This document shows, piece by piece, positions 52,656 to 63,079 of a stretch of 64,000 nucleotides of DNA. This stretch comes from Lepidostoma basale (lineage: Eukaryota; Arthropoda; Insecta; Trichoptera; Lepidostomatidae): contig JAHDVF020000903.1 in the NCBI GenBank assembly GCA_022606425.2, forward strand, positions 496,001-560,000, given 5' to 3'. Position 1 is the stretch's first letter. Every line of letters starts with the position of its first letter. The translations under genes were made by a program, and so were the position numbers. The notes below the pieces were generated by a model. It was not told the DNA's origin. It saw only the letters and a program-made list of their open reading frames with translations, and did not search any database.

Positions 52656-53528
52656 AATTAAAATTTTTAATTGTATCTCAATAGAGACGAAGACGCAAAC
52701 TGGAAACCGAATATGATTCGATGATCAAGGTGTTTACAGGACTTATGACCTGTCATTGGTTGGGTTAAGCGCACGCTTTATGTAATTACAACATTCCCCA
52801 TTCCACCATTGTTATTATGATCATGCATGATACATTTTTGGAAGTTGTATATATACTCCAAATCCATACCTGTAAACACCTTGATCATCCATATTCGGTT
52901 TCCAGTTTGCGTCTTCGTCTCTATTGAGATACAATTAAAAATTTGAATTAACCACCCACAGGTGAAAATCCAGGATTCGTATACAGATATAAGTATACAT
53001 TTTCACAAATATTTGTAATTATTCTGGTCAATTCTTTGGCGTATAAGATAGGAGTGATACTCCAGGCGACTTCTAAAACAGTGCGCTAGGAGGCGGTAGC
53101 CTCTTCGCATTGTGTTAATAAAGTAGTTTGCTAAATGCTAAACAATCATTCTCCATAGATGGCGTTAGTGGGTGGATTGTATAGATTAATCTTAAAAAAT
53201 TAATAAGTACAATCAAATCTACATAGATGGCTGACTGGAACTGACACGTGAAGATAGGTATGGATTTGGAGTATATATACAACTTCCAAAAATGTATCAT
53301 GCATGATCATAATAACAATGGTGGAATGGGGAATGTTGTAATTACATAAAGCGTGCGCTTAACCCAACCAATGACAGGTCATAAGTCCTGTAAACACCTT
53401 GATCATCCATATTCGGTTTCCAGTTTGCGTCTTCGTCTCTATTGAGATACAATTAAAAATTTGAATTAACCACCCACAGGTGAAAATCCAGGATTCGTAT
53501 ACAGATATAAGTATACATTTTCACAAAT
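52656..53528. mobile_element. PL element, copy 3: inverted arm, truncated unit, full unit
   Basis: Forward arm 52663-52870 (TTGTATCTCAATAGAGACGA, GGTTAAGCGCACGCTTTATG). Truncated unit 52869-53010, from CCTGTAAACACCTTGATCAT to ACATTTTCACAAAT. Unique segment with GATACTCCAGGCGAC and GATGGCGTTAGTG. Then a full inverse arm plus tail to 53528. The end of the full unit (53387-53528) repeats the truncated unit. Same plan as 37543-38398 but a different sequence subfamily and a different truncation point. Confidence 0.9.
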
Positions 53529-53761
53529 AATATACAATTAACTTATTATTATCACCAATGTATTTAGTTAGCATTTAAAATGTTAACAAATGTAATCACT
53601 GATTTTTGCATATTGCACTAAAATACAGTGAGCCAAACCCTCACACCTAATTGTTTTATATTTAATTATTACGTAATATTTCAAAGATTTTTAAGATTTT
53701 AATCAGAATTTTACTATTATTTATTGTACTTTAGATTTTGTTCAATAATCACGTGCTAAAA

Positions 53762-53985
53762 TTGATAAACTTAAGGCGTTAACCCTGTGGAATTTCATAA
53801 TGACAATCTTTATGACTTAAAACACTGTTTAACACCTTCATTGTCGGGAGAACGATTTGATATCAATAGTTTATATCGTTCTCCCGATGATGAATGTATA
53901 AAACCTACGAAACATGTCGAGAAAAAAAAGGAAATGCAAACGTGGAAAAAAACAGTGTTTCAGTTCATAAAAAAATCGTGCTTAG
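53762..53985. mobile_element. Fold-back element FB-F
   Basis: Opens with TTGATAAACTTAAGGCGTTA. Inverted centre TTGTCGGGAGAACGATTTGA and TATATCGTTCTCCCGATGAT, then CTACGAAACATGTCGAGAAA and AACAGTGTTTCAGTTCATAA. The left half of the core (the inverse of CGAAACATG) is deleted, leaving ACACTGTTTAACACCTTCA. Confidence 0.8.
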
Positions 53986-54954
53986 ATTTGAATTAAATTG
54001 ATTCGATAATATCTCATTGACTTGTTTAAAGTGCAAAAATGATAGATTATTTTTGGAGTACATGATATGAAAATTTCGGTTAAGTTCACATTGCCCCACC
54101 GCACTGAGGAGCACGCCACTCACAGATGGTCAATGTGGCCACCGTATACTAAGCGCCCATTAAAATCTTCCTAATAGGCCTTTGTTTAATCTGAGTGTAC
54201 CGCGTGTTTATGAGTTTATGACGTGTTTATTTGTGGAGCAATCATAAATGTCTCGGAGAGGAGCGCTCGCATCTTGGAATATTCTAAATTGTATACACGT
54301 AATTTTTATGAGTTGGAAATAAAATTATTTCGTTAATAGCGTCTTCTGTTTTACATAAGACAATGGCCTTTCTAAGAAAAGCGGAGTCAGAGATAAATAC
54401 GTATTTTAATTGCTTGTTTACATCAATTTTATGCTTCAAAACGAGAATCGTAGATGATAAAATAATTGAAAAGATAACTTTACGTAAATACGAGAAGTCA
54501 AAGAAAGGTTTCTATTATTACGTTCGATGTTGTATCTTATTAATTACACACGATTACGACGCATCCTATTTAGATAACATTATTTTAAACTCGTTATTAT
54601 AAAAACTTAAATTCCATCTAAAATATTATTTGACAATTCATTACATTAGTTGTTTAATCATAATCAAATATTAATATTAATATAATTTATGATGATATTC
54701 AAGAAAACATTTGTCTTTTTGAAAAAAAAATATCATCCGATTGGCTTTTACGAAAATCCACAATCCTAAAAGACACGATTTAATTTCAACGCTCTTATAT
54801 TTAACGATAATTGTTAAAGGTGCCAAAGTACGCAATTGCTTATACAATATCACAATATTTTGTTAGGTATTCCATTACATATGAAAAAATATATATTATT
54901 TAAACCAATATTTCTATAGCTATTTGCAAATAAATTTGTCATGTGTCAATTACA
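53986..54954. other. Unassigned sequence
   Basis: A GC-richer unique part lies at 54060-54270. The open frame 54363-54602 is not recognisable. The rest is AT-rich. Confidence 0.4.
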
Positions 54955-55305
54955 GGTAGAGACGCTGTCCGATACTTTATGAAACAAAGATCTTCTAAGA
55001 ATATATGAGATGAAAGTTCTTAGATCCATTGCTGGAAAAATTGAGATCGATTCCGTGACGCAGAAATAAAAAAAAACTTGCGAAATAGATAACATTGTTC
55101 GGTGAAGTAGATCGAGAAGAAGGTAATGAAGGGACCGTGAAACCAGAATAGATAGTGACAGACTAGTATGTACAGCAGCTGAGGAAATGTCTTCCGGACA
55201 CAGTCCACCTAGAAAAGCACCTAAGAGATGGAGGGATAGTTGGATATCATTATCTAAGGAGTCATAATTTCTGTATCACAGATCATCAGATCTATAAAAA
55301 AAAAT
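54955..55305 (+). pseudogene. LINE-C, old copy
   Basis: Nucleotide landmarks AGAGACGCTGTCCGATACTT, GAGATGAAAGTTCTTAGATC, GTAGATCGAGAAGAAGG, GACCGTGAAACCAGAATAGA, GTACAGCAGCTGAGGAAATG and AAGAGATGGAGGGATAGTTG follow the LINE-C copies at 4143 and 41795. The ORF is destroyed. It ends near TCACAGATCATCAGATCTAT. Confidence 0.78.
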
Positions 55306-55420
55306 AAGAAAGTGAAGAAGGAGAAAAAAAAAATATCTTATTTATTATTTTTAGGGAATTTACAAATCTCAAATTTTCAAAATAATTTTAAACAGTATGG
55401 GGTAATTTTGAATAAGGTAA

Positions 55421-55659
55421 TCATATAATTTATATAAATGAAAACGTCTGTCTTCTAGGAGTCTTATTGTATTTTAGATGGAACGACATGTTTCGCCTTT
55501 CTAAGACATAATCAAATGTCACATTATTTGATAATGCCTTAGAAGGGCGAAACATGTCATTCCATCTAAAATATGATAAAACTTCTAGAAGACAGACGTT
55601 TTTATTAATATTAATTATTTAATATAAAGTTTTACATCATTGTTCAAGAAACAATATAT
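55421..55659. mobile_element. Fold-back element FB-A, best-preserved palindrome
   Basis: Left: GTCTGTCTTCTAGGAGTCTT, TTAGATGGAACGACATGTTT, CGCCTTTCTAAG. Right: TGCCTTAGAAGGGCGAAACA, TGTCATTCCATCTAAAATAT, ACTTCTAGAAGACAGACGTT. The outer right end TTTTACATCATTGTTCAAGA with AACAATAT is intact, the left outer end is absent. Shares the ATGGAATGACATG variant with the 17.7-kb copy. Confidence 0.9.
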
Positions 55660-55849
55660 AGATAATAATACCTACGGTTTTAATTTGAAAAAAAAATCTT
55701 ACGAAAAGTTTGTAAAATTAAGCTTAATTTAGGAAATGCATCTGATTCCAATATGATAGGTATATCAAACAAACGAGAATGCTTACTCAATCGTTAAACA
55801 GATGTTTAAAAATGTAAAAAGTGTATGCTGTAAAAAAGCAATGTTATTG

Positions 55850-56100
55850 CTAGTGGAGATGGTTCCTATCCCAGTTTATCCGTCGCGCGGTTAGCGCATC
55901 ACGCCGGGCCACGCCGCTAATCCCGCGGCTCACCAAGCCGTCAGGGCTAGGTCTGCTCTCTGCTATCCACTCCATAGGCGCTCCATACAGTCGCGGCTTC
56001 TTTTAACCCGCCCGTTTTGTATACTGCACTTCCCTATCAGCCCATCGTCAAACGGCTTAACCCCGCTTTGTGGCTTACCCGTTATGGAGCACTCGTCGAC
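55850..56100. other. GC-rich unique island
   Basis: GCGCGGTTAGCGCATCACGC, GCCACGCCGCTAATCCCGCG and related sequence in AT-rich DNA, no other copy in the window. No coding similarity recognised. Possible conserved non-coding block. Confidence 0.35.
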
Positions 56101-56130
56101 CTATTCATATTTAATAAAAAAAAGATAACT

Positions 56131-56775
56131 TAGCATCACGCCGTCTCCCTCAAGGGGTAGACAGAAAGAATGGACTGCCACACTGACATACTTTTCTCAC
56201 TTCCTTAACATCTCAGACTGCTCATGTGGCTGACATTTAATAATTGATTTATTTGATCTTGCCACATTTTCCACAACCTTCTCCTATTTCTTGTTCCGCT
56301 TATGTCGTTTTCTTCATGCATTCTTTCCATATTGCCAAATCATCTTAATGATATTTCGTTATATTGTTCATTATTTCATTCGCACTGCATTCCCTTCTAA
56401 TATTTCCATTGGACACTCTATCATATGCAGATTTATCACACATCTAAGAGAACCCTTCTCACTGCATTTATTCTACTCTCATCCTTCTTTTGCTAGTCCC
56501 ATGCTTCATTTCCATACATAATGGTTCGTACAAGAACACCATTGTACACTGCTGTCTTAGCATTTTTGAATGTGCTTTGTTTTTGCCAACCCTTCATTCA
56601 ATATCCATTCTCATTCGCCCATCCTTTGGACACATACTTTCTAAATATAAAAATTCACCCACCTGTTCCAGATTTTCTCCATTCACGCTAATGTTGCAGA
56701 CTGTCTTGCTTTCTTTATTTTCGAAAATCATTACTTTTGACCTATTTACATTCATAGTCAGACTTGGTGAATATT
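56131..56775 (-). pseudogene. LINE-A, longest copy, reaching the reverse transcriptase C-terminus
   Basis: The minus-strand frames give, 5' to 3': SLTMNVNRSKVMIFENKESK and SVNGENLEQVGEFLYL (end of the reverse transcriptase region), a frameshifted QQCTMVFL and R-R-M-R-V-E segment, KSAYDRVSNGNIRRECSANE, then the terminal CTGTCTACCC and GGAGACGGCGTGATGC. The catalytic box is not included. Many stops and frameshifts. Confidence 0.85.
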
Positions 56776-57185
56776 ATAATTCATACCTGCCATAAACAAA
56801 ATTAAATACATTTTTCTTCTATAATTGTTTAGTTCTTTCTTATAAAATTCAAATTCCTTATATAGGGACATTTCTCCATCTGTCTTTAATTTATTATTAT
56901 CGTTTTTTGTATTCAGTTTTCGCACATTCCTTGTGGTCGACTATCAAGACATATCCGTAAACGGAAAGTATATATATTATGCTTAAATTAACATCAAACT
57001 ATGTTCCAAAAAGGGACGTGTAAATGTATTATTTAACATAATTGTTCCATTAATATAGAAGACAGATGTTTAATTAAATATTATAGTAAAAATACTGTAC
57101 TAAAAACACGCTCGTAAAAAAAACGAAACATTGAATTCGTGGTGGCATTATTAAAAATAATTTTATGTTTTCTCCACTTAATTTT
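56776..57185. other. AT-rich unassigned sequence
   Basis: No recognisable content. Confidence 0.4.
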
Positions 57186-57236
57186 TGTTTTATCAAACCA
57201 ACTGGTTTCGCTCCCGTCGGAGATTCGTCAGGATTA
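57186..57236. mobile_element. FB-B fold-back, core fragment
   Basis: TTTTATCAAACCAACTGGTT, TCGCTCCCGTCGGAGATTCG, TCAGGAT matches the left arm of the FB-B palindrome at 52183. The other arm is missing. Confidence 0.75.
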
Positions 57237-57638
57237 CAATACAATAATTTTTCATTTCAGCAAGTGTGATTTTATATGTATTTTCAGTATTATCTGCAAA
57301 AATTCGTGATTGCAGCCAAAATTTAAAAGAATATAACGTCTTATTTCAATAATTTTTGAAAAATATGGTATTTTCACAAACCCTTTTTTACAGTTTCCAC
57401 ACACGTTTCGTCGGTGCAAAAATTTAAAGAATGTACATTTCTAAATATAAATATTGAAATTTTTACATTGCGGAACGTCATCTGAGGTTGATAACATGTT
57501 TGTAAAAACTCAAAAAAAAGAGTTGTGAAAATATAATACAATGTTTTTGAAAAAGTATTTCAATGTGAATCTGGCAAGTGATGGAGTGGCGAACATTGAA
57601 TAAATATTATGTTTTAGATTAAAATTTTATTGTGGTTT
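57237..57638. other. AT-rich unassigned sequence
   Basis: No recognisable element. CACACGTTTCGTCGG near 57403 (minus strand CCGACGAAACGTGTG) is reminiscent of an FB core but lacks arms. Confidence 0.35.
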
Positions 57639-57639
57639 A

Positions 57640-58200
57640 ACAACAACAACAACAAACCATCACGCCGTTTCCCCGTAGGGGTAGGCAGAGAAAATGGACC
57701 GCCACACTACTCTATCCTGACCTACCTCTCTAGATTCTTCTCCATTCATACAGCGAATCATACACGCACGTCGATTCTTCCGGCTCTTGACATGACCAAC
57801 CTTTAAAATTTGATTAATTTGGTCATGTCGTGTTTTCCTCAGTCTACCTCGACTCCGTACTCCATTTACATCGTTAACGTATACTTTTTTACCCATTCTT
57901 TCTACACCCATGCGCTCCATATGTCCGAACCAACGCAGCGATCCTGTCATAATTTTGTTCATAATGCCTTCTTTCGCTCTACATTCCTTTCTAATATCAC
58001 CATTTGATATTCTGTCGTTCACATCGTTCTACCACACGTACGTCTTAGGGACCCCATCTCTACCGCATTTATTCTGCTCTCAAATTTCTTCTGCCAGTTC
58101 CATGCTTCGCTTCCATACATGAGGGTTGGGACCAGAGTTCCACTGTGAACGGCCATTTTCGCTTTCATTGATAAATTCTTGATATTTAATGTACCATTTT
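57640..58200 (-). pseudogene. LINE-A 3' end, best-preserved ORF, with TTG-type tail
   Basis: The plus strand starts (AAC)n and AAACCATCACGCC, so here the LINE tail is (GTT)n rather than TTAG. The minus-strand frame 57660-58022 is open for 120 codons: NDRISNGDIRKECRAKEGIM, NKIMTGSLRWFGHMERMGVE, RGRLRKTRHDQINQILKVGH, then REVGQDRVVWRSIFSAYPYG. Upstream, in another frame, come KAKMAVHSGTLVPTLMYGSE and RINAVEMGSLRRTCG. One frameshift near 58020 separates them. No reverse transcriptase domain remains. Confidence 0.92.
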
Positions 58201-58379
58201 GGTTCACATTTACAAAATACTTATATAATGTCATGTAAGCTGCTTTCCAACTTAAGAATATAAAAAAACATTTAAAATTCTGCTGTTTTATACTAAATTA
58301 AGATGTTGCTTCACATTTAAGTACCTACTTCAAAAACATGTAATGGCTAGTAATGTAAAACAGTGAACGCGGGAACATT

Positions 58380-58720
58380 AATTTTATCTGAAGAGCGCAT
58401 CTCTTAGTCGTGTATGATTTACGGTTCGGAGTTCAGAAGTCATTGGAGGTGTCATGAGGTGGCTTGTAAATCAGGAACATAATATTTCACGCGATAAACG
58501 GAAGCCGCCCCCGCTCAGCTTAAGTGGTGCCATCACTGTCATACGCCGTCACTCGGAATGATCGTAATAAGTATGACGTACGAGCGTTCAGCCGCCTGAC
58601 GTGCGACACGCCCCGCGATGTGTGTTACCCGCTTAACTTACCGACTCACTACCTCAGCTCGCTTGTCTTCGGTTTGAGGTTGTTATCACTCACTCGACCC
58701 CATGAAGTTATGATATATGT
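58380..58720. other. GC-richer unique island
   Basis: Unique sequence including GAAGCCGCCCCCGCTCAGCT and GTGCGACACGCCCCGCGATG. The open frame 58524-58730 is not recognisable. Candidate conserved non-coding sequence. Confidence 0.35.
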
Positions 58721-58969
58721 ACCGGTGTGACTGAAAAGTATACATACTTAGAAAAATATTGTTTTATTTTATTTCACTGAATGAGATTTTCGTTAAAAGA
58801 TTGCAAACATTATTTACGTTAACGTACATAGTATAGATTTATTAGTTTTAAAAAAAAAATAATGAAGATTCATAACAATTAAAACGGACAGTGGAGTAGA
58901 TGTGTAATAGAAATGGAATAGTAGTGGACCGTGGGCAGCCTCATGCACGCTTCGAGGTCTCTCTTCTTC

Positions 58970-59225
58970 TTCTTCTTCTTTTTGTCCTGTCACACCTCCG
59001 TGGTGCATAGGGCCTCAAGGAACCTTCTCCACCCGACTCTATCGCATACCTGATGCCTAACATCACCCCAAGTGAGGCCTGCTCGGGCTCTTCTCCAGGT
59101 GGCTCTAGGTCTGCCTCGCTTTCTCTTACCCCCCATTTGGGACCAATCTAGCGCGCCCTGAGCGATGCAGGCTGGGTTCTGTCTCAGAGTGTGACCGATC
59201 CACTGCCATTTGCGTCTTGTTCTCT
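58970..59225 (-). pseudogene. LINE-E: C-terminal LINE remnant with GAA tail
   Basis: The reverse complement gives RKWQWIGHTLRQNPACIAQG, ALDWSQMGGKRKRGRPRATW, RRARAGLTWGDVRHQVCDRV, GWRRFLEALCTTEV and a stop, then a GAA-rich tail (TTCTTC on the plus strand at 58960-58980). The W-IGHTLR, then ALDWxPxGxRxRGRPRxTW, then FxEALC order is a common insect LINE ending. The frame is open over about 85 codons. Confidence 0.85.
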
Positions 59226-59267
59226 AATTGGCTAAATGCCACGCTTCGAGGTACAGGAATAAAATTG

Positions 59268-59497
59268 TCGACCTTCGTGGCAGAGTGGTAAGAGCTCTGA
59301 CTTCCATACCGAAGGTCCCGGGTTCAATTACCGGCAATGGCTGTGTGATTGTCATACTGGCTTTGGTCTGGTGTAGAATTCTCGTGACAATAAAATGGCT
59401 ATAGATTGGCTACCTATCACATGTCATAAGAATCAATATAATAGCTAAATTAATTGTATACAGTAATTGGGTTCAAAGGAACTGTTATATACAAGGA
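59268..59497 (+). mobile_element. SINE-1, full-length, alternative 3' end
   Basis: CGACCTTCGTGGCAGAGTGG (A box), GGTTCAATTACC (B box with two changes), then the SINE-1 body through GGCTACCTATCACATGTCAT and ATATAATAGCT. It ends TTGTATACAGTAATTGGGTT and ATATACAAGG, as in the 37391 copy, rather than with (AAT)n. Confidence 0.87.
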
Positions 59498-59769
59498 AAA
59501 AAAAAATATATAAAATAAATAAAAAATGGAGCAGGTGGTTGCAAACATACAGTAATGGATATCACCAAAAGAAGAATACGTATGAGTTATATTTATAAAT
59601 TAATTAGACCTATATGCAAAATAAATTAAATACATATTTAAAAAATTTATTCATTAGAACTTCTAAATAAAATCGTATTTATATTTATATCAATCAAAAA
59701 AAAAAAATTGTCAGAACGTATTTTGAAATTTTGTAAACGAATTTAAATTCTTTTTTGACTCCAAAACTA

Positions 59770-60015
59770 TCGTACCTGTCTAGGCGTTCCCTGAGATCTT
59801 ACTATATTGGTCTTGGCGTGTACACAGTCATGATTGTTCTAGTGTCTCTTCGGCTGCTTACGTAGCCAATCCATGCAAAGCGACTGGCTCTCAAGCTACT
59901 CATTATTAGGGCTACTGGACCATTGTGGGGATCTCTTGATTGTTCCTATGGCTCCAAATTTCCGCTGCAATACCAGATCTAGGTTCCGTGATCGTTCTTA
60001 GGATCGTGTTCTTAA
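59770..60015 (-). pseudogene. LINE-I: C-terminal LINE remnant
   Basis: The reverse complement gives NTILRTITEPRSGIAAEIWS, HRNNQEIPTMVQ, stops, then SRFAWIGYVSSRRDTRTIM. This follows the order GP/EP, then W-x-R-x-N-x-E-I/L, then RLxWxGHVxR found in many insect LINE C-termini. Frames are interrupted. Only one copy seen. Confidence 0.55.
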
Positions 60016-60537
60016 ACCAGTATATTCTTTGTTGTCATTTAAGAGTCATTATCCATATTAATTATCATCTATTTTTCACTACTGGATATTTGGTGGTTTA
60101 TTATTTATATCTAACTAAATCAAGAATACACAAAAACTCTAGCGTGTTTACAGTCGCTCCGCACTTGGTTCCTCCCCATTAGTAACCGCATCACTTCATA
60201 CTCGTGAGTAAAGCTCCATCAACCAAATTTACGATCCCTCAAACTCACAGTTAGCTTCATCACGCAATCCTGTTATTGTAAGGAACAGTGATGAACTACT
60301 TAAATTCTCTATTATAAGAGTCAAATATTTTTTGTTGTTAGGGGCCATAGACGCCCTTTATCGGTGTAGAAAAATTAAACTTATATTTCGATTGTGAAGA
60401 GTACATAAAATTATTATATAAAAAAACAACGTTTTAAAAATATTAAAATACGAGTAGGTATATTGTGTTGATTCCACAATACTTAATTTCAATTTAGTTC
60501 CGACCGGTTGCGACAAGATCATTCAAAAGAGATGGTA
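60016..60537. other. Unassigned sequence
   Basis: AT-rich. May include further diverged LINE-I sequence at 60120-60180. Nothing else recognised. Confidence 0.35.
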
Positions 60538-60700
60538 ATCGGGTGGTGATTTAGGGGATGTATCGCTTGACTCCTGATCCAGGGGACTTGGGTTCAAGCC
60601 TGGACACAAACAGATTCCTTCTTCATAATAATAAGCTATTTTCTGCACATTATTATGAGCAGAAAAATAGAGAATATATATTTAAGATTGTAAATATAAA
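60538..60700 (+). mobile_element. SINE-2, tRNA-derived
   Basis: GGTGGTGATTTAGGGGATGT, TCCTGATCCAGGGGACTTGG, GGTTCAAGCC (B-box-like) and CAGATTCCTTCTTCATAATA match the 50115 copy. A small inverted duplication ATTATTATGAGCAGAAAA follows. It abuts the AAC-repeat end of a LINE-A copy. Confidence 0.82.
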
Positions 60701-60705
60701 TTCTA

Positions 60706-61190
60706 ACAACAACAACAACAAACCATCACGCCGTTTCTCCGAATGGGTAAGAGAATGGACCACTACACTACTCGATCCTGACACACGCCACTAGCTTCTT
60801 CCCTATTCATACAACGAGTCATACAAGCACTTGATTCTTCCGACTTCTAACATGGCCGACCTTTAAAATATGATTAATTTGGTATTGCCAAGTTTTTCTC
60901 GGTCTCCCAAGAATTCCTCCATTCACACCCTTAACGTATACTTTCTTTATTATTATTCCTTCAGCCATTGGTTCCAAACCATCACAGTGATCCTTTCATA
61001 TTTTTTTTTTCATAATACTTTCTTCCACTGTACATTCCTTTCTTATATCATCATTTGAAATTCTGTCGTTCATCGTTTTACTACACATACGTCGTTTTGC
61101 CGCAAAAATTCTGGGCTCATCCTTCTTCTGCCAGTTCCATGCTTCACTTCCCTACATCAGGGATGGTACTTGAACTCTTATGTGGACGCC
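60706..61190 (-). pseudogene. LINE-A 3' end with TTG-type tail
   Basis: (AAC)n and AAACCATCACGCCGTTTCTC at the start show an inverse LINE-A terminus with a (GTT)n tail. Then ATTCATACAACGAGTCATAC, ACATGGCCGACCTTTAAAAT, TTCTGTCGTTCATCGTTTTA and TTCTGCCAGTTCCATGCTTC, all in LINE-A order. Frames are broken. Confidence 0.86.
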
Positions 61191-61934
61191 AATTATTTAT
61201 TCTTTATTCTAAAACCATTCATTTAAATCCTTTGTGTTATTGTTTAAAAAAAATAACTGCCATAACCGGACCTGAAAGAAAACAAAAAATATATATTAGT
61301 AACTAACATAAAATTATTAATTTAATATGAATGAAGAACCACAGAATTCGACGATTTAAATAACTATAAAATATTTTGTATTTAAAAGTAGAACATAAAT
61401 AAATTCCAAAAACCATCAACATAAATATCATTACTGACATTAATGCTATGCATTAAGTATCTAAAAATATTAACGTGCATTAAAATGACAGACGATCGTC
61501 AGTACTAATGGAACGTTGTACTATGAGTAGGTAGTTACAGCACTTTGACATCAAATGAAATCATATTCAAATCGCTACTGCTACTGATGTTTCCTATAAC
61601 CCATTTAAGCCCAATACGGTGAAATAATATATTATTAAAAACTAATTTATTAATATTTACTTTAAAGGGTTTTTTCTGCATTTTTTTAATTAACTCTTTC
61701 AAAGACTGAATCTTCCATATTTTTAATAATTTTTAAACAAAATAATCAACAATGAAGTGAGTCCATTTTAAACCATTCTCGAACGATTCTAAGTGTGTCA
61801 CCATTAGCACCATAAAAAATGTCTTTTATTGAAAAGAATTATTTTTTTGGAAACATATCTATCCTATACCTATACTTAAAAGTAAATTAAGAATTTAAAT
61901 ATTTGGTTTTAACAGCATATAATTTTTTAACACA
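61191..61934. other. AT-rich unassigned sequence
   Basis: No recognisable content. Confidence 0.4.
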
Positions 61935-62055
61935 GCTAACGGGTTACGATCTAATCAGAGCTTCACCACTCTCTCATTTCGCTTGAAACCGGTTGGTAGT
62001 ATTAAAATAATGTAAAGAAGTACTTAAGCAAAGTATTTCAGTGTTTTATTTATTT
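61935..62055. mobile_element. FB-B fold-back, decayed copy
   Basis: CAGAGCTTCACCACTCTCTC, ATTTCGCTTGAAACCGGTTG and GTAGTATTAAAATAATGTAA retain pieces of both FB-B arms. The hairpin core is largely lost. Confidence 0.65.
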
Positions 62056-62774
62056 CTGAAAATGTAATATTACAAATAAAATGCTTCATATAAAAACATA
62101 TAGTCTCATTTCTCTCAGGATTATTTGATTATGAATTCTACTGAATCATAATTTTAATTATTTTACTTTTATAATTTATACAATGTATTATTTCAAATAT
62201 AATTTAAGTTTCGAGACAAGTCGTATTTCGTGTTCCAAGTGGTGAATTTGTGCTCCGAATTATTGCGATTTAATTGGTGTATTCAAATATTTTTTTATTA
62301 GAATTCTTGATATTATAGTTGAACGCAGTTCCAGGAACCAAGAGGCTAAGTATATCTCCCATAAAATATGATACCGTCTAGGCTGACATCTGTATTTATA
62401 ATTCGACTAGGGTTAAAGGTGCTGACATGCGCGCGCGTGTGGTGATCCCGCAGTGGCGATGGTTAATATGTTTACATCTCTTGGCTGAAGGCGTGAGTTA
62501 TGGTCGGTCTAACGTATCCCTAACTCGGAAGATATCTCTCTGTAAATATGAGAGCGCATTGTTTGTTTTAAGATTGGAGAATTTAAGTGGCTGGGATCAA
62601 ATGGAGTGGCACCTTGTTAGACACGTGCTAATGCATTCGTTTGAAAAGCAAGCACGGGAGCATGACGCTCAGTGAGATCTGGTACTTTTAATTTGTTATG
62701 TGTGATCATTGGTGGTGTAGAAAATCTCACACGCCATGAATTAAAACGGCGAATACGTTATTTGACTATTTTTA
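62056..62774. other. Unassigned sequence
   Basis: AT-rich, with a GC-richer part at 62420-62670. Its open frame (62427-62675) has no recognisable similarity. Confidence 0.4.
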
Positions 62775-63045
62775 ATTATGGAACTGGCAAAAGAAGGATG
62801 AAAGAAGAATAAATGCAGTAGAAATGAGATCTCTTAGATGAATGTGTATAAAATCTGTATATAATAGAGTGCCGAATGAAACTGTTAGAAGTGTTATGAA
62901 TAAAATAATCAGATGGTTTGGACACATTTAAAGAATTAATGAAGAAAGAATAGTAAAAAAAATATATGTTAACGACGTAAACGGAAATTGAAATAGAGGA
63001 AAACGTGGCACGATTAAATACATTAAACATTGAATGTCACGATGT

Positions 63046-63079
<34 letters not shown>

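Noticed and set aside
62427..62675. 82-codon open frame in GC-richer DNA as an exon
   Set aside because: No family resemblance and no supporting splice pattern or second exon.
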